From the NCBI GenBank assembly GCA_940337035.1, contig CALNHX010002997.1, forward strand, positions 1 to 64,000: DNA of 64,000 nt. The letters run 5' to 3'. Below the pieces are notes generated by a model. It did no database searches. It was given only the letters and a program-made list of their open reading frames with translations, and had not been told where the DNA came from. Made by a program: the position numbers and the translations under genes. Source of the stretch: Agriotes lineatus. Its lineage: Eukaryota > Arthropoda > Insecta > Coleoptera > Elateridae. Below are positions 1-11,357 of this stretch, in pieces. Within the stretch, counting starts at the first letter, position 1. Each line of letters begins with the position of its first letter.

Positions 1-1048
1 ACTGTGTGTTGCCTAATTACAAAATTTCAGGGTTTTAAAACGGGTACCCAAATTAAAACTAAATTAAATCCGCTCACATTTAGTTCAGTCAAATAAATCG
101 TGCAGTACAACCAAATCCCTAAAATTAAGAAAATTGGCTGATCAAGATCTTACATTAAAATGACCACACGTATAAAAATTTAGTAGGTACCAATTAACAA
201 TGAAATAAATTGCAGTAGAACGAAACAAGATTATTGTAATTTATAATAAGAAAAAGAAAGTTCAAAAACTGTCGCAAGCACTGTGCATACCCAGCAACAA
301 ATCGAAAAACTATCCTCTAGGTTTCACACTCTACTTGTAGCTGTGCGTTTTAAATGCTAGCTCATTTTATTATTTAATTAAATTTACCTTAGCTTTATTT
401 ATAACTACCTACCTCGGCTGCTAGCTCACTTTCCGGTTACTGCAATGGGGCGATGGGAGACAGCAATAAATAAAAAGCCTTTACGCTTAAAAATTTATAA
501 AAAACACCAATTACCGCATACATGTAACTAAATCGACCCTAATTCCCTAATCGTTAGCTGATATACTAATCTACTTCATTAAGGGTTAGTAATTTAGTTT
601 TATGCTATATTAGCTCTTAAATATAGGCCGAGATATAGGCACTAACCACTGGTATTGTCCATTTAGCTCGTTCACGGTAGCGTTGCTGAGATCTCAAAAG
701 CTGGGCTTAGGCGATGATGGCGGAAACATGTGTAGATTTGGCGGTCGCGTCCACTTGTGGCGTCTTTGTAGATTACCCTCCGATTTTGTTGCCAATTAGT
801 TTCTTGAACCAAACGGGATGTTGTCACTGCTCCAATTTTTCCACCTTCTCACACTTGTTTCGTTTTCCTTCACGCCGAAACGAAGGGTGAATAAAATAAC
901 GCTCATACCTCACAAGGGTTGCCAGCTTGTACCCTCTGACCTCTCGCCTCTGCTGTTCTCACCCTTGTCCTTTGCACCCCCGAACTCAAACCAGCGCAGA
1001 ATTCAGTCACCGCACACACGGACGCTCACGACTTAAATATAAACTATA
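1..1048. other. Intergenic, no gene recognised
   Basis: AT-rich sequence up to about 650, then a more GC-balanced block to about 1030. A 72-codon open frame at 818-1036 (+) starts with a hydrophobic stretch but has no family motif or splice context that I recognise, so I do not call it a gene. Confidence 0.5.
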
Positions 1049-1056
1049 ATAGATAC

Positions 1057-1680
1057 TAGGGATGTCGGCGGGTACCCGAGTACCCGGGTCGACCCGGGTA
1101 ATAGTCGACCCGGGGGTAGTTTCAGGACCCGGGTACCCGACTAGTAAATTATGTAATTTCCAAGAAGTCAGCCTTTTTCGGAGAAGATGATAAAAATAAT
1201 AGCAATAAGCGCTAGAAAAACATAACCATGCAGTAATGACAAGAATGGGATGGGGTGATCCCATACCACATAATGTTTTTTGTTTCATATAAGGAAGGCA
1301 ATAAATCCGCTTCACCGAAATACTCAACCCGTCAATAGTACCATTAAATTGCTTCAGTATGGGATGAAGTAACATAAATATCCTGTGTGTGATGTTGATT
1401 GATGCTGCTACCAATTTCGGACAAAAAGTCACGTACTTGAATTTGATAACACTTGGAAGTTTGAAAATACTTACGAATAACTGACGACTTGCAGTTTGAA
1501 TTGGCGAGTAGGTACTATTTCAATTTAGTTTAATTTAAAACTCGCGGTGTAAAAGAAAGCAATTTGTAGTTACTTCAGATGTACACTAACATTTTTGTTA
1601 TATATTTCGGGTACCCGGGGGTACCCGGGTACTGCTTTCGGGTACCCGGGTTTGATTTTAGACCGGGTACGACATCCCTA
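1057..1680. mobile_element. Non-autonomous hAT-type element
   Basis: The ends are inverted: TAGGGATGTCG at the left and CGACATCCCTA at the right. They are flanked by an exact 8-bp direct repeat ATAGATAC (1049-1056 and 1681-1688), the target-duplication size of hAT transposons. Subterminal regions are packed with GGGTACCCGGG-type palindromes, a common arrangement of transposase-binding repeats. The 624-bp body holds no transposase motif. The hAT assignment is inferred from end and duplication size. Confidence 0.85.
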
Positions 1681-1688
1681 ATAGATAC

Positions 1689-2385
1689 AAAAATATTATA
1701 GCGATATTTAATGAATCGTGCCCATTACCTACATATTTATCCTTCCAGCGCACTTAATAAATATGGTGCCGTCAACTGAATCCATGTTTTTGTTGTGCAG
1801 AGCGCAAAACGGTTAATCTAATCACAGTTATGTCTTCTTTGATCGAAAAAGGGCTTCCTTTGAGCTTGGTTTTGGCCGTAAAAATTTGTTACCTAATGTA
1901 ATTGATGAATTTTACAATTATGGGATTGGGAGCTCCAGCTCTTTGTTAGACCATGACTTCTGTCGATTGCTGCCAGCGAAACTTCGATATTTTGCTTATC
2001 TTGAAAGAATTTAATTAATGTATGTTATCTTCAGGATTAACCTCACCCACAAAAAAATACACAAATTGTTGCTCCAAAGCATCGATTTTCTGCCCCTGGT
2101 TACAAATAACCTTATTATGTGTTCGGCCGCTATCTTCCATATTTTTAATGCGCCGCTATCTTCTGTACCACATAGTTGATGCTGCAGCTCTAGATAGCCT
2201 CGTTTTTTCACGAGTCGATTCCATTTCGAAGGATTCAAACAGTTTTGAAACATGATTTCATTTCACGTTAATACCTATTTGACGTTTTTGTACGCTATTA
2301 TTGTTTACGTAAATATAGTTCAAGGTGGCCATGGCCTACACTATTACACATTCGCCATCTAGCGAAATATTTGTGAATGAGGACA
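1689..2385. other. Intergenic, nothing recognised
   Basis: Short open frames occur on both strands near 2011-2255, but they overlap each other antisense and show no motif. I see no repeat or gene here. Confidence 0.5.
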
Positions 2386-2474
2386 AAATTTAGCACGGCC
2401 TCCTGGATTAGTACGTGACTGACGTCTCTACGCGGCCCGCACATTTGCATAATTTTTGTGATTCTGAGGCCAAC

Positions 2475-2517
2475 CAAGGTTGGTAAAACTGAAAGCGTTT
2501 CAGTTTTACCAACCTTG
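2475..2517. repeat. Perfect 20-bp-arm palindrome
   Basis: The arms, starting CAAGGTTGG and ending CCAACCTTG, are perfect inverted copies of 20 bp around a GCG centre. The palindrome lies between two copies of the octamer GAGGCCAA (2466-2473 and 2517-2524). The second copy is also the left target duplication of the next element. Confidence 0.85.
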
Positions 2518-2524
2518 AGGCCAA

Positions 2525-3007
2525 TAGAGTCCCTGTATATAGTTATATAAGAGTCGGGCAAACACAAATGTCAGCCGCCATTAGTGTTCCAAAAATAAAT
2601 GATAGCGTTCAAGGCCGGAGTTGTCTTCCTTAGTATGTGTCACTTTGATGAATTTAATTACTTGTCAGTTTGACATTGTCAATAAATGGTAAACTTAATG
2701 CATTTACGAAAACTACACTGGTAGGTATCTACCGTTTACCGATTGGTGGTCAGCTGATTTTGCAGTCGATAGATCGGATTGAGTAATTTACGAGCGGTTT
2801 TTTGGTGGTGTAGTAAACGTATAACCTCTAAAAACTTGTCTTGTCGTGGAATCGAACAATATTACGTACGTCATTTAATTGTCATTGTCATAGCCATCGT
2901 TCAAATTTTTATTTTCGATTGCTACTGCGCATGCGCAGTGGATCGTAGCCAATCAAAAATTGAACCGCGTTTGCCCGACTCTTATCTTACTATATACAGG
3001 GACTCTA
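2525..3007. mobile_element. hAT-type MITE, family TAGAGTCCCTG, copy 1
   Basis: Terminal inverted repeats of about 37 bp start TAGAGTCCCTGTATATAGT. The 8-bp duplication GAGGCCAA lies at 2517-2524 and 3008-3015. A second copy of the same family, nearly identical by eye, is at 47715-48193 with its own duplication, so both boundaries are firm. It is 483 bp long with no coding capacity. Confidence 0.9.
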
Positions 3008-3247
3008 GAGGCCAACGTACTTTGGCGCTATCTGTTGGGTTTTTGATAAATTATCTGTTAACGTAGGCACGACTTTCTAGATTAATATTAATCCAGGAGG
3101 CCGTGGACGTATGCAACCAAAGGCACAAGCGCAACGTACTGTAGCGCCTCTACAAACTATAAAAAAAGCCTTGAACTAAAAATGCGGCGGGCCGCGTAGA
3201 GACGTCAGTCTCGCACTAATCCAGGAGGCCGTGAAATTTAGTATACC

Positions 3248-3725
3248 CATATAACGGGTGTTCATAAACAGTCGTCATCCCAGTAGGTTTAGACTTCATA
3301 AACGTATGTCTATTATAATTCAGAAAAACTGCGCTATGACAGTACTCAATGACGTTTCATTGTGTTGCACGAATTAATCAAAGACATAACATTTTGTTTT
3401 TCAAAGCAACTGGGATGACGACTGTTTATGAACACCCGTTATATAATACACATATATTGCTAGTAGGGCCTCGGAACGCTCGAAAACATTACGGCGCCGA
3501 CATAGTATCACTTAGAGTATAACGTGTCTTGTACGCATGCGTGGGAATTCGAACTCCGCCTTTAGAAGCGAATTTTAAACTTGACCACTTCCCCATTGGG
3601 CGGACGACGCCGCCGCGCTTGAGCACAGCTCACCATTATACATTGAAGAGTTGGGTATCTGTCTCACTTCCTGCGTGAGTTACCCACTCATAGCCGCTAG
3701 CAATATAGTAAGTATTACATATATG
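3248..3725 (-). mobile_element. MITE family CATATA...TATATG, copy A
   Basis: This is the reverse orientation of the copies at 33409 and 47283. The ends read CATATAATACAC and TTACATATATG, followed inward by the shared inner arm ATTGCTAG. An 8-bp duplication AGTATACC lies at 3240-3247 and 3726-3733. A 190-bp TA-target element (3252-3441) sits a few bases inside the left end. About 290 bp remain when it is removed. Non-coding. Confidence 0.85.
3252..3441. mobile_element. Small TA-target foldback element
   Basis: Inverted repeats of about 33 bp start TAACGGGTGTTCATAAACAG and end with the complement CTGTTTATGAACACCCGTTA. TA lies on both sides (3250-3251 and 3442-3443). It is inserted in the end of the surrounding MITE, whose terminus reads through correctly once it is removed. 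Size and TA target suggest a Tc1/mariner-derived MITE. Confidence 0.75.
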
Positions 3726-3733
3726 AGTATACC

Positions 3734-4438
3734 TACAAATCCCAGTCCAATGACCTGAATATCTTAGACCGTGCATAGGTACTTTTAGGGTAGGATTTGG
3801 GCTCCTGGGATCAATATAGGGAATACATATGAACTACCGATTCGAGAGCTAGTAACATAAGAGGGAGGCTACACAATTCAGAACCGCATGAGCAGCTTCA
3901 ACTTAAAGTAAACTACACAAATACATTAACAATTGCAAGTCGAATTGTAGTATTAGCAGAGACAAATATTTTGCGCAAATATACAACAATACCAAGAATA
4001 TGCACAAAGCTTAAAATGCGTAATTTAGGTGTCATACAACGTCATTACACCCTAGAAATAAAAACTATTATTGTTAATATGTGTAATAACAACGCTTTTT
4101 GTCTATTCATTTTTATTGTATTAAAATAATTATTATTATAAACAATAAATTAATTAAATCATTTAAAAAATCAATTTTTATTTTTCTCTCTTAGATTATT
4201 TTATGTTGTCTAGTTCTTAGTGACCTAATTCCCCCTAGAGGCGTAAGTGTTGCACTCTGGCCTTGATTTACCTGCCAATGCAATGGGAACAGGTGCAATT
4301 TTGATTAAATTATAGGGGAAACGCTTAAATTTGCCAGTTAAACGTTTATATTTACTATTCATATTTATCATAAGCCCAGTTTTATGTATTATGAACATTG
4401 TTGACTTCTTTAATTCTTGTAAACAAAGTTTTCTGCTA
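3734..4438. other. Intergenic AT-rich, nothing recognised
   Basis: Strongly AT-rich with poly-T and ATTATT runs near 4090-4190. No gene, tandem array or inverted repeat that I can support. Confidence 0.5.
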
Positions 4439-4475
4439 GTATAGAGTAGAGATGGGCGGAACAATGAGTTAGGTG

Positions 4476-5810
4476 CAAGGGCGTAGCCAGGATACCAGTT
4501 AGAGGGGGGCATAAATTTAATTACACAATCAACTATTATTGTTATTATTATAGTTCTATTTCATTTTTACAAATTAAAAAAATTATAAGTTGAAATATCA
4601 TCAGTTTCCGCAAATCTGCTGCAAATCGTAGCTTCTTTTTTTTAATGTAGAATGTGTAAAGTATTGCAACCCTTATGTTAGGGGCTGCAACCCTTATGGT
4701 AGTCTTAGGGGTAGTTTTCCCTCTTAGACCACAAAGTTACGCTTCCTCGGAGGTTAACTCGATCGCTGAACCCTGCTCTTAATTTAGGGGTTGTAAAGCC
4801 TACTGTTAATAAAATAAAACGCCAAAGAATATTATAACACTATATTGGAAAACAAGTATTAATTTTGCCCAATTACACTGGTTGTTCGCCCAAGCGGCTA
4901 TATGCTTAAGTTGCTATAGTTTCGTAATTATAATTGCTCAGAATTACGCTTAAAGTTTATGACATTAAAATTGTTTTGGAAGGAATAGAATAAATCTAGC
5001 GACGGCCCTTTGAGTTAGTTAATATAAAATGACAACAATTAAGTCTGACCTTTTCTCCTGTGCGGTGGTTACTTCCCCTCGATTCGGTTATTATTCAATT
5101 TAAACGGCGCGACCGATGTTTAGATTTGAATTAAATTGAGTTCGGCTAAAATTGATTGGAGTCCTACGGTTCCCTTTTTGGCACCTGGATTTCCTTAAGG
5201 TTGGGCACTACACACTTAGTTTTAGATCGAAAAGATGTAATTTTGATTTAGTTAGAATTGGCACCAAATAATGTTTTCGACGGGTTAATTTATGACTCGA
5301 AACCGGGACGTGAACTGCCCTCGCGGTTTGCGTTCCCTCCCAGGTAATTTTCCATCGTGGGGGGCCGTATATTTCTCGGGCTTCCCCGTTTTGTCCAACT
5401 AGCATTTTGACTTGTACTTTGCGAGCTCAGAGAATTGCGAATTCGACATATCCCACACGGGTTTGCGCTATGTGTCAAATCGGCATTCTCTGTTCTCAGA
5501 AATCTTTTCACTTTATGAGCACCGGATGTAATTCAATCGCTTTTTCTGACTACGACAAATGTAGCTTTCCATTCTTGATAAATGAACTTTCGCGTCCGCT
5601 ATATTTGTGATTTACGCAGGGCCGGCTTTGATTTATTCTTTTCTTCTAACAACTTAAAGTTTATAAGTCTTATAATTACAAACGCAATTTCTTGCGGGTT
5701 GTTACAAATGTGAATTGCAATAATGATTATAAATCAACTGCCTTTTGTTCTTTATAAATGTTTAGGGGTGGGCAACTGCCCACCCCTGCCCCTCCCTGGC
5801 TACGCCCATG
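4476..5810. mobile_element. Nested hAT-type element, ends GGGCGTAGCCAGG
   Basis: Left end CAAGGGCGTAGCCAGG and right end CCTGGCTACGCCCATG are inverted. The exact 8-bp duplication GTTAGGTG flanks it (4468-4475 and 5811-5818). The target is the terminal part of the surrounding hAT-type element, so this is the younger insertion. Short frames inside (for example 5208-5405 minus) have no recognised motif. Confidence 0.85.
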
Positions 5811-6654
5811 GTTAGGTGGAACATTCTCGTTCCGAAAAAATACCGTTCCAAAATAACGTTCTTCCGGAACGAGGGAACCAAATGACATTACTGGTTACGA
5901 CGTCATTCTAGAACGTTTATTATTAATTTATCAGCGACATATTAGAAGTGGCTTCAAAGCGAGGAATACATAGGCGTGGCTACAGTTATGCGCTAATAGA
6001 CGGTATCAGTGGCGTAGCAATGGGTATTTTTAGGGGGGCAAATTAAAATTCTCATTTTAAAGGAAAACTTTTCATGCTGATTTATTTTTGGTTTCAAATG
6101 CTAAATAAATTAGCATGTCATAAGAAGTACAAGCTCTACCAGAAGCTCGCGGGGCCGCCCTCCTCTAAACGCTTTCCGCCGCGGGAGGACTCGCCGTGCG
6201 TCACACGCTCCATCCCGCGCGAAGCATTATTACTAAATTTGCCCGTTTTGCTGTGAATTTTTGCCAAAGCTGTGCATGGAACTTCGCCATTTGGTCGTGG
6301 CCGCATTTTAGACAACAGCTGGGAATCTGGCAGAGGGCGCAGGCCAAAGGCGCTTGAATACGCGTGCGACCTGAGAAAGTTCGAATGTGGCGCTACGGAC
6401 AGTAAATGACTAACCCCAATGCGTCATGGAGCTACCAGACTGTAAGGTGCTCGCCCAAACCCCTTTTTGATATTATTAACGAGTTTTTCTACAGCCGTGA
6501 TTTTAAACTGTTTCCAAGGGTCATATGCGGCGTGCTTTATGTTGTCTATAAAACACGCCATTCCATTTAAAGCACGTAGTACTTTAAAAGTTTATAAAAC
6601 CTTATTTGTGAAGATTAAAAGTACAGTTATTATATCGGACCGATTTGTATGCGG

Positions 6655-7053
6655 AGCCCCTATTGCCCGATTGGAGAGGGGCTTAGCCCGATGGCCCCCT
6701 TGGAGAGGGGCGGAGCCCCGAGGGCACCCTTGGAGATGTGTGGAGTCCCGCGGGCCCCCTTGGAGAGGGTCGGAGCTCTGAGGGCCCCTTGGAGAGGGTC
6801 CGAGTCCTGAGGGCCCTCTTGGAGAGGGGCGGAGCCCGATGGCCCCTTGGAGAGGGGCGGAGCCCTGAGGGCACCCTTGGAGAGGGGTGGAGCTCTAAGA
6901 GCCCCCTGGGAGAGGGGCCGAGCCCTGAGGGCCCCCTTGGAGAGGGGCCGAGCCCCGAGGGCCCCCTTGGAGAGGAGCGGAGTCCCGAGGGCCTCCTTGG
7001 AGAGGAGTGGAGCCCCGAGGGCCGCTTTGGAGAGGGGCGAAGTCCCGAGGGCA
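6655..7053. repeat. GC-rich minisatellite, about 30-bp unit
   Basis: About 13 diverged tandem units have the core TTGGAGAGGGGCGGAGCCC followed by GAGGGC and a run of C. The period is close to 30 bases, so long frames stay open on both strands and give Pro/Gly/Arg-rich repetitive peptides. These frames are a by-product of the period, not evidence of genes. The GC content contrasts sharply with the flanks. Confidence 0.9.
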
Positions 7054-7092
7054 TTTAAGCTAACAAACTCCTCGGCTGTAGAAAAAATATTG

Positions 7093-7210
7093 AAGCCAAC
7101 TCGTGTTTTACAGTTTAAAAATCTCGGTCGATCATAAAATTTTCGCTTCGCTCGAATTTTAACATGATCGACCTCGATTTTTAAACCCTCTGTAAAACAC
7201 TAGTTGCCTT
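7093..7210. repeat. Foldback, about 50-bp arms
   Basis: The left arm (GTGTTTTACAG then TTTAAAAATC and GGTCGATCAT) is repeated inverted on the right around a TTCGCTTCGCTC centre. No clear target duplication. It may be a small MITE. Confidence 0.7.
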
Positions 7211-7937
7211 AATAGCTATAATAGTCATGGAAACATTTAACAAAATGACACGACGAAAGGCAATGAACTGAATACAACAGCGGAAATCACCTTGTTGAAC
7301 GTAATGGACTCGTCCAGACGTGTCTAGCGTTCTGCCCATCTATGACGCGGTGTACTTTACAAACTGAAATACTTTTCTAATAAGGTGTTTTTTAAAATTC
7401 ATTTTAAGTATTGGTATAATACTCTTGTACCTGAAGAGATATCAGTGAGATTGAGAAACATGTACACTTGTTTTTAAAAAATAATCTTGTTAGATTCCTT
7501 TACTGAAACTCTTATATTCATGCCTTGATGAAATTCCTATTTATATCAAAATTTTAAGTTTTAGTTCTATCAGTAAATAATGACTATTATTATGCTGAAA
7601 AATTTATTAATTTGCCGTTATACATTTTACAATAAAATTTATAATATTTTACAATTATGCGTTTCTATCAATGAAAAAACATAACGTGAAAGAAGCGTTC
7701 CCAGTTCCGTCCTTCCTTGCGGAACTGGGAGAATGGAAAGTGGAACGGGAATCGTGATTAGTTCCGAGCAGCGACACGCAACCAACAACACTAACACTGT
7801 TTCAGTTTTATTCCGTCGTTCCAAAATAACGAGTTCATCCTATGTTAGGAACGTTCCGGTACAATGCTAAAAAATACCGTTACGAAAGACCGTTCCGGGC
7901 GGAACAACTCATCTCTAGTATAGAGGGTGATTAAAAA

Positions 7938-8134
7938 AGAGCTACATTTAGTTGCCTTTGAAATTTTGCATGTTAGTTTTTATGAACTGCTATATTCTTT
8001 ATAGTTCTCAAATTAGCCAGAGTTGTCAAACTGTTTAGGTATTGACAGCTCTGGTAGTTTGAGGACAATAAGAAATATAGCGGTACATTCAAATTTACAT
8101 GCAAAAAAAATCCAAAGGCAACTAGATCTAGGTC
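7938..8134. repeat. Foldback MITE-like palindrome, about 90-bp arms
   Basis: The left arm contains TTTAGTTGCCTTTG, TTTGCATGT and AGCCAGAGTTGTCAA. The right arm is its imperfect complement (TTGACAGCTCTGG, ACATGCAAA, CAAAGGCAACTAG). It lies just right of the 4447-7917 element. I cannot define a target duplication. Confidence 0.7.
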
Positions 8135-8660
8135 TTTATTAGACCAGTCTGTACATATTAATACAAAGCATTCACGGAACTAATTTCTCTTATATAATTT
8201 CAGTCATAAAGGTCTCGTCTGATGAGTACAACTCAGAATTATGTTCAAATTGTGGCATGTATTCCAGTTTGAAGTATTTTCAGTCATTTAGAATGTCTGG
8301 AAATGTACTCCTAAATGGTGTTACATGTATGGAGACCAGAAATGTTTTAGATTTCAAACATTCGTGTACTGTGCTGTAAAAACTTTGCTGTAACATTTCG
8401 ATTCACGTATAACCATTTTTTTAGGGGGATTTGTCCGCTCTCCTAATAGGAATTTTCCAATTTCTAACCATTTCATCCTTCAACAAAGAATGTAGATATT
8501 GTAGTTACTTTAATAATGGTTATAAATTCCATTCTTATTTTACGCTTTCATATTGCCATTACCAGTTTTGCAACCAGGCACAAAACCATCCGACATTACA
8601 ATAGATTTGATAACCATAATATTAATTTTTTTTTAAATTTAAACCTTATAAACACGGTAT
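8135..8660. other. Intergenic, nothing recognised
   Basis: AT-rich sequence without a supported gene or repeat. Confidence 0.4.
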
Positions 8661-8666
8661 TATGAA

Positions 8667-9050
8667 ATGAAAAGATACAGGGTCGACATAATAGGTCTGC
8701 AGGAAATAAGATGAAGGTTGAATGGGTAGAATAGATGGAGGAGATCATACAATATGGTATGGATTTACAGCAATTGCAATAAAGAGAGAATTGAAAGATG
8801 AAATAGTACGATTTGAAGCTATCAACGGACAAATTTCATATGTAAGAATTAAACGTAAACCCAAGTACCTATCAATAATAAACATATATGCGCCAACGGA
8901 AAATGCAGACGAAATAACGAAACAGACATTTTATGATCAACTGGAAGAAACATATAGCAATATACCAGGTCAAGAACTGATATAGAGGAAGAATGGGGAA
9001 TAATTAAGGAAAGTATAACTGGAGCTGCAGAGACTACTATTGGATATATT
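8667..9050 (+). pseudogene. LINE endonuclease fragment (RTE-like)
   Basis: A decayed piece of a non-LTR retrotransposon ORF. From 8667 the frame reads a stretch ending DIIGLQEIR, the first catalytic motif of an APE-type endonuclease, followed by stops. From 8722 it continues to NIYAPTE, the conserved central strand motif. Near 8986 the frame jumps to a segment (EEEWGIIKESI..AAETTIG) that normally lies between endonuclease and reverse transcriptase, so several hundred bases have been deleted. The next segment is found at 10441, after a long insertion. The composition suggests an RTE-type LINE. It is broken by stops, a deletion and an insertion and cannot encode protein. Confidence 0.7.
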
Positions 9051-10440
9051 TTTATGATATGCAAAAGGTAGTTTTAAAATATGGATGATAGAAATGATAA
9101 ATTTGGAAGGTTAATTATAATCAAATTCTAAAGGGTTTAATAAAGATTGGGTGTAAAGTTCAATAAGAATGATAATATTAATTAAGACAATGAGTAAGGT
9201 AATTTGAGGTATAAATAGCAATTGAGTATTCAAATTTTGATGGTTGCAGTTAATTTTAAGAAGTTTCAAGCCAATGTTACAATTGACAAATGTATTTGTT
9301 ATAATAATAAGAATTGATAGCATGTAATAATAGGATATTTAAAATTTATAAGAGGGCAAGAAGAATTGTATCTAATAGAAATGAAAATTTTGTTTAGATA
9401 GTTGTAAAAACAAACTCGTAAAAATTTAAAAATAATCTTGAAATGTTTAATTTTGATCAATAAAAGTTAGAAATTATGCCTTATTTGTTTAGTAATTTGG
9501 TATAATACAAATTTAAAGGCTATTAACAAATCTACGAAGTGCAGAAATGAAAATTAAATAATAATTTATTAAAACTAAACAATCAGTGAAGAGATTGTCT
9601 AATACAGTGAATTAAATAGAAAGAACCAGAGAACTACTAAATTGGAGGAAATTGGATTTATTGGTGAAGGTGACACATAATTAAATATTCATTGGTTACA
9701 TTGGTGGTTGTATGGAAGTAAGGTCATTCATCTAGAAGGAGGTTAGTAGGAGTGCCAGCTGGAGTTGGACAGATTCTGTGGGGTTTCTGAGTGCAGAGGA
9801 CTATCTAAGGAATAAACAAGATAAGATCAGATTCATTTATAAAACTGAAACTTACCAGGAGTTTATTGGCGTGAAGGTGACGTTTGATGAGGGGAGCGAT
9901 ACCGGATTCTGGGGACGTTTGGAGTTGGTTTACAGGAATAAGCTGTAGGTGTTGCATAAGGTGAACATCGGGATTTTTTGAGGATAGGAGCAGTGGTATT
10001 TAAATATTGGCAGTGTGAGCTGAAGAAGTAATAAGGTTTGTGTTAGTAATTAATATCAAAGCATTTTGAATAACGAACAATAAAAGAAAGAGTAAAATAC
10101 AAAACAGTACTTACTTTGGCGAGTTAATTGATAGTTATGTCAATGTAAAAAATAGATTTGTCAATACTTGGTTTGAGTAAATGTAGAAGTCAAGTTGACA
10201 TTTGATGTCATTAAATAGTCAAGAATAAAAATAAAAATTTAAACTTCAACTAATAGAGATCTAGATTTGGCGAACCACCCTGAATAAGAGTACTTAATTG
10301 AAATAATTGATTTGACAGTAATTCTAGGTTTCTACTATGGTGTATTGCATTAATTAAGGGCAAGCTCAAAGTAAAATAGTCACTACATAAATTATATGAC
10401 TAGTTCAAATGTGGAGCTATGACTGAACATAACAATATAT
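9051..10440. mobile_element. 1.39-kb AT-rich insertion in LINE
   Basis: This block interrupts the LINE between TTIGY and RENRKKQWFDDECK, which are adjacent in related proteins. ATATAT occurs on both sides, a possible target duplication. There are no inverted ends and no coding motif. An unusual purine-rich plus strand and a central block near 9700-10000 make a solo LTR possible, but no TG...CA ends could be fixed. Identity unknown. Confidence 0.4.
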
Positions 10441-10485
10441 AGAGAAAATAGAAAGAAGCAATGGTTTGATGACGAATGCAAAATG
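10441..10485 (+). pseudogene. LINE fragment, continuation
   Basis: Reads NRKKQWFDDECK, the conserved block just before the reverse transcriptase of RTE-like LINEs, in the same orientation as the fragment at 8667-9050. The similarity stops after about 15 codons. Confidence 0.55.
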
Positions 10486-11357
10486 GCAATATACCTATCT
10501 TGAGATATATCATAGATTCGATAATTTATTTCGTTATGAAGAAGTACGCTCTTATGTTATTTGTCTGCATTTATTGGTAATAAATATCACACCAATCGTG
10601 CCGCGTTTATTTCTTTTTCTTTCTATAACACATTATAGTTTATCAAAGAGCTTGCATCGGATAAATGTCGTTTTAAAATAATATCTCCCTTATATTTAAG
10701 TTGCGATTACCAGATCACTAGAGAATCTTCCAACTCGGATTCGCAAGTTGCTGAATAATTAAGTTGGCCTCGCCGTTATTTGCTTTGATCATTCTAGCGT
10801 TAACGCATCTCCTTTTCTGGAATAGCTCAGCTGGCCGTTAAGCCCTATTGCTTACGGTCTATTTTGGGTGTTCATAGTTCTACTCGTATATCCTGCTCAT
10901 TTTGTAGTGTTGCAACTTTTATCATTAGTTTTATTTTTACGTCTGCTTTTTTGAGCCAGTCAAAATGGACTTATAAGGCTTCGGAACCAAGATTTTCAAT
11001 TGCTTCATGTTATTACCTAGTCACAGAAATTTTGCAGTTGTAAAAAACCACTTGACATGCATTTTGTTTAACGCACATTCTACACCGTAGATTCAGTTTG
11101 AACTACCGACTTATACTTTATATTTAGGAGCAGCCGTTAATAATTACACCGTGCCGACCAATTATAAAAAGGAGGTGGAGTTTAGTGATGGCGCAGCATT
11201 CAAAAAAAGATAATATAGGTATAAGAGTACACATACATTTAAATTATGTTCCGTTTGAAAGAAAAATTGGAGAAATTATCAAAGATCTCGTAAAGCTTAT
11301 AAAGCAAAAATATGAAATATATAAAATATATGCATTTATTAATTTACTAGAACTTGT
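10486..11357. other. Intergenic; one dispersed repeat
   Basis: No gene. The stretch 11122-11192 is an inverted copy of 17596-17669 (shared core TGCCGACCAATTATAAAAA then GGAGGTGGAGTTTAGTGATGG, read on the plus strand here). It is evidently a short dispersed repeat. Confidence 0.55.

Larger units (their letters stand above)
2394..3233. mobile_element. Non-autonomous TIR element, 8-bp target (hAT-like)
   Basis: Inverted ends CACGGCCTCCTGGATTAGT (left) and ACTAATCCAGGAGGCCGTG (right) continue imperfectly for about 55 bp inward. An exact 8-bp duplication AAATTTAG flanks the element (2386-2393 and 3234-3241). The interior was hit by a second element (2525-3007) and contains a perfect palindrome (2475-2517). 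No transposase is visible. Confidence 0.8.
4447..7917. mobile_element. hAT-type element, 3.5 kb including nested insertions
   Basis: The ends TAGAGATG and CATCTCTA are inverted. GTATAGAG occurs as an exact 8-bp duplication at 4439-4446 and 7918-7925. Subterminal GGCGGAAC and GTTCCGG motifs recur near both ends (4457, 5860, 7850-7905), consistent with one element. It holds a complete second hAT-like insertion (4476-5810), a GC-rich minisatellite (6655-7053) and a foldback (7093-7210). A sequence near 6013 resembling another hAT end, CAGTGGCGTAGC, has no partner that I can find. No transposase gene is readable. Confidence 0.8.

Noticed and set aside
818..1036. A 72-codon frame with an apparent signal peptide
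   Set aside because: Length is within chance expectation, and no motif, splice context or conservation can be shown.
6655..7053. CRISPR array
   Set aside because: The units are directly adjacent diverged tandem copies without spacers, in a eukaryotic context.
6467..7137. Several overlapping Gly/Pro/Arg/Glu-rich open frames on both strands
   Set aside because: They are produced by the 30-bp tandem array, whose period keeps frames open. No start context, no homology, and mirrored on both strands.
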